NCBI GenBank assembly: GCA_003117195.1
Contig: BDSI01000061.1
Coordinates: 310,001-374,000, forward strand
DNA: 64,000 bases
Reading direction: 5' to 3'
Origin: Eudorina sp. 2006-703-Eu-15
Lineage: Eukaryota; Chlorophyta; Chlorophyceae; Chlamydomonadales; Volvocaceae
The notes below the pieces were generated by a model. It worked only from the letters and a program-made list of their open reading frames with translations. It was not told the origin of the DNA and did not search any database. Positions 54,001 to 64,000 of the stretch are shown here, one piece after another; position 1 is the first letter of the stretch, and each line of letters starts with the position of its first letter. The position numbers were made by a program, and so were the translations under genes.

Positions 54001-54465
54001 CCGCGCCTGTGCCAGTCCCCGTGCCCGCCGTGGGGCGCACCGTGTTCGCGACATCCACGTCGGACGACGCCTGATCGTCCGATCCGTCCACGTCCCACGA
54101 GGGGACGAAGCAAGCGCAGGGTCCAAACCTGGACATCGGATATCCCAACCCCCGGTTGGGTGAAAGCACAGTTCAGTGCTTGCTGCAAGTGTGCCTCAAC
54201 AGACAAACAGGTAAACCGATCAGGAATTCACTGCAAAGCGTGACTAGCCCAGCCAAGCCAATGTAACAACGCACCATTGCCTTTCAAACAGGACTTCAAG
54301 TCGCTCCCAGTCCGCCGCAGCTCGGTTGGCTTCAAACAAAGACTCGCGAGCCGCATCGTAAGTTTCCACCGGCAGGCCATCAAAGCTCGGTTTATCAACG
54401 AACGGCCGTCCAAAAGAGTATGTGACGTCGAGGCTGGTGGAGTCCCATCGTAGGTCTTGGGCCAT
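51055..54465 (-). CDS. Gene E: unrecognised 771-residue protein with Gln/Gly-rich region
   Basis: Exons 54465-54275, 54128-52659, 52157-52070, 52002-51799, 51417-51055, phases 2, 2, 0, 0; the 67-base third intron (donor GTCAGA) is the least certain. Starts MAQDLRWDSTSLDVTYSFGR. The second exon is long and mostly disordered: Pro/Ala-rich, Gly/Ser-rich, and with QQQQQQHQQHYYPG and QQQQQHQQQQHEK tracts, followed by a helix rich in Gln and Ala. The C-terminal third looks folded (YGYVYDNQHMIIPLTDF, GHFIPIVQIDEWGSFRFLML, ILIRGHNYGSEGQLMEECN, LAYFIYERNPLYMMEWITQF) and ends PPTYKITVLT. No family recognised. Head-to-head with the RNA polymerase III subunit gene, 741 bases apart. Confidence 0.72.
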
Positions 54466-55206
54466 ACCCCTCCAAAAAGCCTAGAGCCGCGCCTTCAACC
54501 TTAGGTGATCCCTCCGAACAGAATTTCGACGAGAGTGCGCAGACGTGCCGGCATCCATGAGACGCTGGCCCAACCAGCCTCGGAGAATGTTCTGTCCCGA
54601 GCGCAAAACAAGGATTGCAATAATTGAGGAGCACTAAAACAGATTTAAGTCATGTGTAACATGCACATTTTATTTTGTTCAGCTTTGGACAACACTAGCT
54701 TGCCATGTAGGCCGTGATTCGGGCCTCCGTATCGGCCTGACATCACAATGCCGCGCCGGGACAGTTTGGCAAATTTGCTTGGACCCAAATCAAACAGATT
54801 AAGGAAACTGCATTAACCTTAGGTAGGGGTCGAGTTCTTTTCGCCGCCTCGCCGCCATATACGTGACGTGGTTGCGACGAATGTGTACTACCTCAAGGTC
54901 CTGACGGATATAATTACACTGCCAGAGCGCAATTATCGCATACGGTGTTTGCTCCATAACTGAATACGCGCAAGGGTCCGACAGCTGGTTTCCCGGTTTT
55001 ATAGCCACATAACTATATACCCGTCTAATCAAAAAAGATATCTAATTTGATCGCAATCATAGTTGGGCTTGAGGAATAGACAACACATCCACCGTCGTAA
55101 TCTGAATTGCCTGGTAGATAACAGCTTGCGGCGGACTGACGCACGCCTACGCGGCTGGTAAACCTGTTGCGGCCGCCCACGGGGCGGCATCGGCGGTTCG
55201 GCCGCC
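54466..55206. promoter_or_regulatory. Shared upstream region of genes E and F
   Basis: 741 bases between the two divergent start codons must contain both 5' UTRs and both promoters. No canonical TATA box or known element stands out. Bidirectional use is inferred only from geometry. Confidence 0.45.
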
Positions 55207-58200
55207 ATGACGGCAGCCGCGGACAAACCCGCCGGGACAGCAGACCCCATGGACGTAGACAGCGGCCCGGGATCAGCTGGCAAAGGAGCCGCACCCGGTC
55301 CAGACGGGCTTGATGCAGTTGGCGGTGATGAGGCGCTGGCGGAGGCGTTGTATGGAGATCCCACGCGCTTAACGGAGCCGATCAAGACAGTCCAGGACAA
55401 GTTTGCGCTGCTGCCGGCGTTCCTCAAGGTCCGGCCCTGTCTTTTCAGTCCGCGGGGGATAAACATGGTGTATGCGGTCCGTGTGGCCCGGGCGTTGGGG
55501 GTTCGGGTCAACGGCATCAATGGCACCCGGGGCTACGCGCTCTGATGGGACGGGCCGTACCACTTATATCATGGGCGTAGAGGTACTGAAGGACGTCCCG
55601 TCGAATCCCCTACTGCGGTTGTATGTGTACATTCATGTAGGTTGCACGGACTTGAGGGCGGCTTAGGGTTCAACCAAACAACCAGCGGTGTTTTAGAAGT
55701 AACCGTTACGGTGTTGTCGGTACTCGTCCTTTGAGGGGTATCTTACCGCGGGGGTATCTGACCCACCGACCCGGATCCGCCCACGGGTGCGGTGACGTGT
55801 CGGTTGCTGTGGTGTGACACCTGCGGCAGGACTTGATCTGGGTTGCTGCTCCCCAGATAGGGAGACACGTCTTCCCTTAGTCTACCCCCTCGGTCTCCCC
55901 TTAGTCTACCCCCTCAGTCTCCCCTCAGTCTTCCCCCGGTCTGCCCATTCACCAAGTGGATCTCTGCCCTGGCAGTCAGCGCAGGTTTTTCTGTATGCCT
56001 ACCGTCATCGCGCTGCGCAAACACCCCCCCAAAGCCTGTCCACCTACCAACTCGCCCGCCTGCTGCGTATCTGCGAACACGCTGTCCATGTGTCCTGCGC
56101 GGCGTGACGATACGGAAGTGCTGGCGCGGCGTGACGGCCTCGGGCTCCCGGATGGGCCGTCCGTAACGCAGCACGGAGCAACCAACCGCGCTGCGATTGC
56201 CTGTGGCGCGGTAGCTTGCCCCCGCCGCCAGGATGCGATCGCAGGTGCAATCGCTGGGGCCGGACGTGCGGCGGAAGGAGGCAAACAGTTGCCGTGGCAC
56301 TTGCGGGTTCTGGGACCCGGGTGCCGCGGGCTCTCTCTCCCTGGAGCACCATGGCGCCGTGCTGCTGGCTGCTCAGAGCGCTGAGCTTCTGCCTGGCCCT
56401 CCCCGCAACTCACATCACCAATGCACATCGCCAACGCACATCGCCAACGCACATCGCCAATCCACATCGCCAACCCACATCGCCAACGCACGTCGCCAAC
56501 GCACGCCGCCAACCCACATCGCCAACGCACCCATGACCCATCCGACCCGCCAGGTCCGCGGCCTCGTGAAGCAGCACCTGGACTCCTTCAACTACCTGAT
56601 CAACTTTGAGCTTAGGAAAATCGTCGCGGCGAATGAGAAAGTCACGTGCGACACCGACCCGAATTTCTACTTGCGGTACGGCAAAGAGCGGCTCTTCGAC
56701 GGTTCTTTGAGGATCGCGATCTGGGTCGGGTCCGTACATGGCGTTGCATGCTTAATACCGGGGCGTTGCAGTGATTATTTTCGGAGCGGACTTGGCATGG
56801 GGCCTGGGAGGACATGCTCTCACGCATGGGGCCTGGGAGGACAAGCTCTCACGCATGGGGCCTGGGAGGACATGCTCTCACGCACGGGGCCTGGGAGGAC
56901 AAGCTCTCACGTCGGTCGGCAGGGTTGGAGACTCCCCTGACGTATTCGTGGCGGTGCGGCCGTCCTGGCCTGGGTCTCAGCCTCCCCACATGCCCATTGA
57001 TCGATGTTACAGCCGCGGGGTGGAATCAGGGCCTGAACTGTACCCTCCCTAGAGAGACCGTAGAAGGCTGTGAGTGGATTTGGGGACGCACCGTTACCCC
57101 CAAGTAGGTCTGGGTATGCGCTGATGTGTTACAGGTGTTGGTTTTTCCTTTCTTTTCAGCCCTGGAATGGCTCCGGAGGGCCTGCTGCGGGCACCGCGAA
57201 TCGGGAGACTAGCTGGGGCCAGGGCGCAGGGGCTGTCGCGCACGCGTCAAGAGCTCCTCATGGCCCACACACCAGCCGCCGGGCGGCGAAGGCCGACCCA
57301 CCTCCCGTTGTGTTTGGCTGTCTGTCGTGTCCTCGCCACGGCTGCCTGCCGCCTGTGCTGCGATGGCCACCGCCCTGACCGCCGGTGCTTCGTCCGTGCC
57401 CCGTCGGCCCGGGGCCCCCGCAGTTACACCAACATCTACGTCGGAGGGCCCAGTGTGGACGAGGACATGGTGCAGGTGGGCTCGATCCGTTTGGCACCTT
57501 GAGGGTTCAGGGTGGCAGGCGGGCTCGGCGGAGATCGTGGGGGAGATGCCGGGGCCGCCTAGGTGGACGGGGCGGGCAGGGTGGTTGGTCCTCCGGGTTA
57601 CTGGTTCACACGGGGCTGCGAGGCCCCCGCACCGCGGAGCCGCCCCAAGGGGGGCTGCGAGGCCCCCGCACCGCGGAGCCGCCCCAAGGGGGGAGGGAAG
57701 CCACGCACCGCGGAGCCGCCCCAAGGGGGCGAGGCACCGCCCGCCCAAGGGGGAGGGAAGCCACGCACCGCGGAGCCGCCCAGGGAAGCCACGCACCGCG
57801 GAGCCGCCCCAAGGGGAGGCCCCGCGCGGAGCCGCCCCAAGGGGGGAGGGAAGCCACGCACCGCGGAGCCGCCCCAAGGGGGGAGGGAAGCCACCCACCG
57901 CGGAGCAGCCCATAGGTCCGCGGATGCAGCGGCGAGGATCCAGTGCTCGTATGTTTAGCGGCGCTCATGCCCCCGCAAGCGTCTTAGGGGCTCGTGGCCC
58001 CGCTGTCTGCGCGAAGGGACGGGTCGCCGGGGTCGGCCTCTGTGCGCAGCTGCGCCGCAGGGCGACCGTCGGCACCCAACGACCGCGGGCTGGCGAGCAC
58101 GTGGGTTGGCAGCAGGGGACGAGGCCCCACGTCCTGTGTCCGGCAGGGAGGATTGCTTGTTCGGAATCCCACCTGCCTGCTGTCTCTTGCGCGTCTTGAT

Positions 58201-61200
58201 GTATCTTCCTTTGGCTACTGGTTTCTCAATCCTCCTCCTCTTCTTCCCTTCTTCGCCGGGGTGGTGTAGGTGGGCACGACGCCGCAGCAGTGCCGGTTGC
58301 GCGACGCGACCTACTCGGCGCCCATCACGGTGGACATCGAGTACACCCGCGGCAAGGAGATTGTGGTGAAGCGCGGCCGCGGCGGCGTGGGCGCGGTCTG
58401 CATCGGCCGCATGCCGCTCATGCTTCGATGCGACAGGTGCGGGGGCGATGCGACAGGTGCGGGGGCGATGCGACACGGCGCGGGAAACGCGCCGCGGCGC
58501 GGCGCGCGGCGCAGACACGCGGCCGGCCTGTCGCCGGTGGCGGCTTGTACCTCACGTCGGTTGAGGCTGCGACTGCGGCCGTCCGGCACCCAGGTCCCAT
58601 GCACCGATGTGATTGATGCCGGTGATGCGTCAAGGCGCGCTGCTGCGTGGTCTCTCTTTATCACCTGTTACCGTCGATCTTTGCAGCCGCTGTCTAAACT
58701 GTATATATACATAATATATATATACATATAGATGTATGTGCACAACTGACTACTCGTGGGGTACGGTCGACCAGGGTCCGTTGTGCCTTCCTCCCGGGGT
58801 TTAAGAAGCGGAAACAATCCCATACCCTCCGGGGGTTATAGCGAAGCACAATCCCATACCCTCCCGGGGGGTTTCAATTGAAAAAAGGGGGAAACCAGGA
58901 ACCCACCCGGGGGCCCTTCCCGCCCGCCCGCCCACCCGCACGACCGCCAGGTGCGTGCTGCACAACAAGAATGAGGCGCAGCTGGCGCAGCTGGGCGAGT
59001 GCCCGTTGGACCCGGGCGGCTACTTCATCGTGCGTGGCACCGAGAAGGTGCGGTGCGGGGACGTAGTGTGGATGTGGAGGTTGTGGTGGTTGTGGTCATG
59101 TGGGCCGTCGGCATCGGCATCGGCATTTGGACCGTCGGGACAGCCACGCACCTCGCATCGGCCCGGCGATGGGCTACGTGGGGACCTGGACACAACGGAA
59201 ATGCTGACTTGCACAACGAACTCCCGCCAGCACATAACAGGCCGGGGACGGCCCCGCAGCTAGGCAACCCAGTCTAGCTGCCCAGTCTCGACTGGGTTGC
59301 GGATCTCATCGGTCCGCGCGCAACAAAGGCACCTGCTAGCCGGCCCGGTCGATGGTTGGGTGTCGACTTCGCGAACTGCGTGGTGATTTACGTGCGTGCG
59401 TAACTACCTACTGGATTGCTTCTTTGTGACCCGCCTACCTACCTACCTACCTTCCTACCTACCTACCTTCCTACCTACCTACCTTCCTACCTTCCTACCT
59501 ACCTACCTACCTACCTACCTACCTACCTACCTACCTACCTACCTACCTACCTACCTACCTACCTACCTACCTACCTACCTACCTACCTACCTACCTACCT
59601 ACCTACCTACCTACCTACCTACCTACCTACCTACCTACCTACCTACCTACCTACCTACCTACCTACCCGACCCAACTACCTTATTCGCGCTGACACGCTG
59701 TCTCACACCGTGTATGCCGCGCCGCCGCCACCCAGGTGATCTTGATCCAGGAGCAGCTGAGCAAGAACCGCATCATCATCGACACCGACAGCCACGGCGA
59801 GGTGATGGCGTCCGTCACCTCCTCCACCCACGAGCGAAAGTCCAAGACCAACCTCGTGTTCTCCAAGGGCAAGATCTACATGAAGCACAACGCCTTCCAG
59901 TGAGTCGCCCCTCGCCCGCCGGGGGAGGGGAGGAGGGGGGTGCCGGGTATACCGGGTGGCCCGTGGGTCGGTCGGAACCAGCGTGGCGGCAAAACCCTGG
60001 GACGGCTCGCCACGACAGATTCGCAATGCTGGGCTCCTGGGTAGACTTGCTAACGCGGTGCGCAGGACTTTGGATTGTAGCGGCCATTTATTCGTCGTTG
60101 CAGTCATTGCAGTAGCAGTCGCGCGGTGCGAGAGCAGCGCTTAGCACACTAGCTTGTTTCGGTTCCTGAAGTAGCTGTAGTAGTGTTTTGTGTTGTGTTG
60201 TGTTGTGTGCCTTGTGTCTTGTGTCATGTGCTTTGTGTTTCCTTTCTTATGTCTTGTGCTTTTTTGTGTTTTGTGTATTTTGCAGGGACGACGTGAACAT
60301 CATGGTGGTGTTGAAGGCCATGGGCTGCGAGTCGGACCAGGAGGCGGTGCAGGCGGTGGTGGGCGGCGGTTTCGGAGCGCGGGCAGTGGGCGGCCAGCAG
60401 CGGCACATCGTGCCGGACGCCAACAGCGGCGAGGGCGCTGCGGCTCTCGCGGCGCTGCTGGTGCCGAGCGTGCAGGAGGCCAAGGGCCTGGGGGTGTTCA
60501 CGCAGCTTCAGGCGCTGGACTACCTGGGTGAGGCGGATGCGCGAGGGGAGGGGGCGATGTGAGGCAGATGCACGCGGGGGGCCGCGAACGCGCCCTTGTG
60601 GGGGAATCAAGGGAACTGATGGTCTCGAGAGCAAGAGGGAGGGACGCGGTGTCCGTGTCCTTGTCCGTGCCCTTGTGCGTCGGGCATCGGGCAAACAGAC
60701 TAGACCGGGCGGCAGGGCGACCCGGAATACGCATGACGGAGTACGAGGGGAGTATCGTTGTTGATGGTGTTACAGACCCCGCTAGGGTCATCGGCGACAG
60801 CCAATAGCCTCCTCACCACGCACTGCAAAACCGCTCTTGAGTACGGTACATGAAGAGAAAGCAAACCTGGGCACATGGGATGTACATGGGACGACGTACG
60901 GCGAGGTATTGTACGGCCGATGTTGGCAGCACTGGGTGGCCTCACGTGCCTGGGTCCGCGCTTGTTGAGCGGCGCATGAAGCGCTCACCTCCCCACACCG
61001 CCGACCCCGATTGCCATTGCCTGGTTTCGGCTCTTGACTGCTGCCTGGGGTCGGCTCTTGGCTGCTGCCTGGGGTCGGCTCTTGGCTGCTGCCTGGGGTC
61101 GGCTCTTGGCTGCTGCCTGGGGTCGGCTCTTGGCTGCTGCCTGGGGTCGGCTCTTGGCTGCTGCCTGGGGTCGGCTCTTGGCTGCTGCCTGGGGTCGGCT

Positions 61201-64000
61201 CTTGGCTGCTGCCTGGGGTCGGCTCTTGGCTGCTGCCTGGGGTCGGCTCTTGGCTGCTGCCTGGGGTCGGCCCTTGGCTGCTGCCTGGGGTCGGCTCTTG
61301 GCTGCTGCCTGAGGTCGGCTCTTGGCTGCTGCCTGGGGTCGGCTCTTGGCTGCTGCCTGCGCTTGGCCCGGCCCGCCGGATCGCCCACCGGGTCCGGGAT
61401 ATACCCCGCGTTTTGTTTCACCGGCGGCCCAGCGGCGGTGTTCGCTCAAGGAGAAAGTGCACAACCCGACGGTGATGGTGATGGTGATGGTGATGGTGAT
61501 GGTGTGGCGGTGTGGCGGTGCTTGCGCGCAGGCGGCAAGCTGAAGGCCAGCCCCAAGTTTGGTCCGGGCGGCACCGCGCCGGAGAAGCGGCGGAAGAGCA
61601 AGGTGGACGAGGCGCGAGACGTGCTGGCACACGTGGTGCTGTGCCACGTGCCGGTGCCCAGGTGGGGGCCTTATGGGGGGGGTGGAGAGGGTGGAGAGGG
61701 TGGAGAAGGTGGAGAAGGTGGAGAAGGTGGAGAAGGTGGAGAAGGTGGAGAAGGTGGAGAGAGGATGGGATCTCACCGTTGCGGTCGGGTGATGAGGGAG
61801 TGGGCGGGTGGGCGGGTGTCAAGCTGGCGGACGCGGCACCTAGGCGGCCGGGTGCGTGGGTTTCTCAAACTGGGTTCATGAGGTACCTGGTCGTCTCTTT
61901 GAAAAGCTGTCGACGCCGCCGGCAGGTACCAGTTCTGCCACAAGATCGCGTACATCGCCGTCATGATGCGGCGGATGCTGTACGCGGTGATGGACCCGGC
62001 CTGCATCGACGACCGGGACTACTACGGCAACAAGCGCTTGGAACTGTCGGGTAGGGGGGCGGGGGCCAGACGGCTAAAGGCTGACTTGTTGGGTTCTGAG
62101 TCCGTGAATGCGTGGGGCGCGTGTGAATTCGTCGTCAGGCAAGCTGGGGGTGGACATCGTGTGCGATGCGGTCATGGGCCGGAGGGGAAAACAAACGGAG
62201 AAAGTAGAGGCCGGGTCTATCACGGCTGATGAGCTGTTGGGTCGTTGATGGTTGTGCCGCTGGACGCGATGGGAGGTCGGGTTCGGGTCTGGGAGGTCAC
62301 CTCGCACCGGGGGACGCAGACTCAGGTCTGGACCCTTCACACGCGGCCGACGCACTTCGGGACCCTTCACTCCTGCGGCGTGCTGATTATCGGATTTATC
62401 GCGCACCGAAACCCAAACCCATGGACTCGTTGCGGGGCCTGCGGGGCCGCCTCAGGCCTCACACACCGGGGGTTCTTGCCGGGCCTGTCCTGGCTCGCGG
62501 ACCGTGGGACCGCCCTCCACCGTGGGGCTGCCCTGGGCCGTTGGGTCTTGTCAGACAAAGCCTCCAGCTGGCCAACACGTTGGTACCCCTCACACCCACC
62601 CTCCCTCGACTCCAGGGGGGCTGCTGTCGCTGCTGTTCGAGGACCTGTTTAAGCGGCTCAACAGCGACATCAAGCGCCAAGCGGACGCGGTGCTGTCCAA
62701 GGCCAACCGGGCGACGCAGGTGCGGGGCGAACGGGCTGCGCGGGTCGGCGGCCGCGAGTCGGTCGGCGCCGCAACCGCCGCCCGCGTCTGGAGCGGACGC
62801 GGGCATCGACCGAACCCGTTGCCATCGACCGAGACCCTGTTGTTGGTGCTGCCGTATGCGGCGGGGTTTCCATGAACCGACACGAGGCCCGGGGGGTTTC
62901 CCTGCCTCGCCGCACCATCCTCCCACCTTTCCTTAATGTCCGGAGCCCGCCGCCGGCGCACCGCCAACCTCCCTTAATACCATCCTGTAAGAAAAGCGCG
63001 CGCCGCGAACGAAAGCGCTTGACTCGACCTAAGGTGGTGTTAGGGGCCTCTTCGGGCTTGGGTGTTGCGGATTGGCCTGTAACGTGGCCGCAGGCCAGCC
63101 AGCCGCCCACACCGTAGGCATGACAATCTAACTGGATTGGCCTGGTTCGAACCCGTCGCCCCGGTCGCTCTTCCGTCGCAGTTCGACGTGGCCAAGGCGA
63201 TCCGTACGGACACCATCACGTACGGCCTGGAGTCGGCGCTCTCATCCGGCAACTGGATCATCAAGCGCTTCCGGATGGAGCGCAAGGGCGTCACCCAGGT
63301 GGGCGTTGACAGTTGGCGGTTGACAGTTGGTGGGTTGGCGTCGTTTTCGTCTTCTCAATTCCCACACACCACCCATGAGCGGGAAATTTTCAAAAAAAAT
63401 TTACTTTATGCTCAACACCCCTCCTGCGCTGGCCTGCCTGGCCGCCTGCCTTGCCTTGCCTGGCCGCCTCTGCCGCCCGGTGCCTCACAGGTGCTGAGTC
63501 GGTTGTCGTTCATCGCGGCGATGGGCATGATGACTCGCATGACGTCGCAGTTTGAGAAGACCCGGAAGGTGAGGCGGAGCAGGTGGACTGACAACACCGC
63601 CAATCCACCGCCAAGCCACCATCAAATCCACCATCAAATCCGCCGTCAAATCCACCGTCAATACACCGTGATCCCACCGTCATCGTTTCTTCGCACGTCC
63701 CGTCTCGGACTGGGCCTGCCTGGACCTCGCCTGTACCTCTGGCCCATCCACCGCCCAACGGCCACCTGTCCCGCAGTGCCACCCCCTCGCTTCTGGGCCG
63801 TTCTTGGCCTTGAGGGCAGGGCTGCCCCTTTTCACTGCGCCTACTCCTCCGCCCCACAGCAACGCTACACACACAAATCCCTCCCCAACCACCTGATCTG
63901 GGCCGTTCTTGGCGGGGCTGGGGTGATTCGTTTTATTTAATCCCGGCGCCGACTTGGCCGCCTTGCGGGCCCACAGGTCAGCGGTCCGCGCGCGCTGCAC
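55207..64000 (+). CDS. RPC2: Gene F: RNA polymerase III second-largest subunit (RPC2/NRPC2), 5' part
   Basis: Encodes the second-largest catalytic-core subunit of RNA polymerase III, which makes tRNA and 5S rRNA. Exons: 55207-55428, 56554-56675, 57424-57475, 58270-58436, 58951-59047, 59736-59899, 60286-60527, 61532-61661, 61926-62050, 62616-62719, 63182-63298, 63491-63568, 63977 onward; 548 residues so far, cut by the right edge. Start ATG follows GCCGCC. Landmarks: [108 protein letters not shown], and [20 protein letters not shown] (fork region). These match RPC2 rather than RPB2 or RPA2. The segment after [11 protein letters not shown] is about 20 residues longer than in animal RPC2. Confidence 0.95.
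56405..56532. repeat. 12-bp minisatellite in RPC2 intron 1
   Basis: Units of CATCGCCAACGC with AC-rich variants, about ten copies, ending 20 bases before exon 2. Makes false HRQRTSPT frames. Confidence 0.85.
56795..56910. repeat. 29-bp minisatellite, 4 units, in RPC2 intron 2
   Basis: GCATGGGGCCTGGGAGGACA begins each unit; units alternate ATGCTCTCAC and AGCTCTCAC endings, so a 58-bp higher-order unit is doubled. Confidence 0.9.
57615..57915. repeat. Interspersed GC-rich minisatellite in RPC2 intron 3
   Basis: CACCGCGGAGCCGCCCCAAG recurs about eight times with spacers of 15-25 bases (GGGGGGAGGGAAGCCACG or GGCTGCGAGGCCCC). Not a CRISPR: spacers are themselves repeats. Confidence 0.88.
59432..59667. 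repeat. (CTAC)n tetranucleotide array in RPC2 intron 5
   Basis: About 58 copies of a 4-bp unit with a few CTTC interruptions at the left end, ending about 70 bases before exon 6. Confidence 0.95.
60763..60840 (-). repeat. SINE-like dispersed element, copy 9
   Basis: GTTACAGACCCCGCTAGGGT, then CATCGGCGACAGCC, CCTCCTCACCACGCACTGCA; the same order as copies 1 and 6. In RPC2 intron 7. Confidence 0.5.
61027..61361. repeat. 24-bp minisatellite, about 14 units, in RPC2 intron 7
   Basis: Unit GGCTCTTGGCTGCTGCCTGG plus GGTC, nearly identical throughout. Because 24 is a multiple of three it keeps three frames open, giving false SALGCCLG proteins. Confidence 0.95.
61675..61765. repeat. 9-bp (GGTGGAGAA)n minisatellite in RPC2 intron 8
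   Basis: About nine copies, two first units with GAGGGT variants, close behind the exon 8 donor. Confidence 0.9.

Noticed and set aside
57615..57915. Regular repeats with spacers suggesting a CRISPR array
   Set aside because: Nuclear eukaryotic intron; spacers are repeated too and units vary in length.
57327..58199. 290-codon plus frame with repeated PRTAEPP
   Set aside because: Intronic minisatellite between RPC2 exons 3 and 4.
60850..61881. 343-codon plus frame and 263-codon minus frame
   Set aside because: They follow the 24-bp and 9-bp minisatellites in RPC2 introns and run across real RPC2 exons in wrong frames.

Overview
This is nuclear DNA from a green alga, most likely a volvocine/chlamydomonadalean species. 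The reasons are: a gametolysin-type M11 metalloprotease carrying the QExxHxxGxxH zinc motif and a long Ser/Pro-rich stretch; extracellular SRCR-repeat proteins; genes with many short introns whose donors read GTGCGT, GTACGT, GTAAGT or GTGAGT; a DIRS/PAT-type retroelement; GC-rich, Ala/Gly-rich coding sequence on the right side; and very abundant micro- and minisatellites. The genes are intron-rich, so long open frames are a poor guide. I rebuilt the exons by hand from splice sites, reading frame and intron phase; within each gene model every junction reported keeps frame.

Region 1 (1 to about 31.5 kb, minus strand) is an extracellular-matrix or cell-surface locus. Gene A (31512 to 25832, 5' end not found) encodes an M11 protease, a Pro-rich spacer built of 22-residue repeats, and a PAN/apple-like module. 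Gene B (20125 down to and beyond position 1, 31 exons found) encodes a PAN/apple-like module, a beta-sandwich module resembling galactose-binding folds, nine SRCR domains, a VOMI-like beta-prism domain, and at least three more SRCR domains. A and B may be one gene. Introns hold hAT-type MITEs, a SINE-like dispersed family, long (TAATA)n and (TA)n arrays and a perfect 52-bp palindrome.

Region 2 (31.5-36.5 kb) shows no gene I can support; it is rich in simple repeats. Region 3 (36.5-44.9 kb, minus) is one 8-exon gene for an 1831-residue coiled-coil protein that I do not recognise. Region 4 (about 45.6-49.1 kb, plus) is a DIRS/PAT-like retrotransposon with a zinc-knuckle Gag-like ORF, reverse transcriptase/RNase H, a Dam-like region and only the C-terminal part of its tyrosine recombinase. 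Region 5 (51.1-54.5 kb, minus) is a 771-residue protein of unknown function with a long Gln/Gly-rich part. Region 6 (55.2 kb to the end, plus) is the 5' part (13 exons, 548 residues) of the gene for the second-largest subunit of RNA polymerase III, head-to-head with the region 5 gene. Its introns are filled with minisatellites.

Base composition changes across the window: the left 31 kb is AT-richer with many TACGTACG-like and AT repeats, whereas the right part is strongly GC-rich. The genes do not form an operon; the only functional grouping I infer is the matrix locus on the left.
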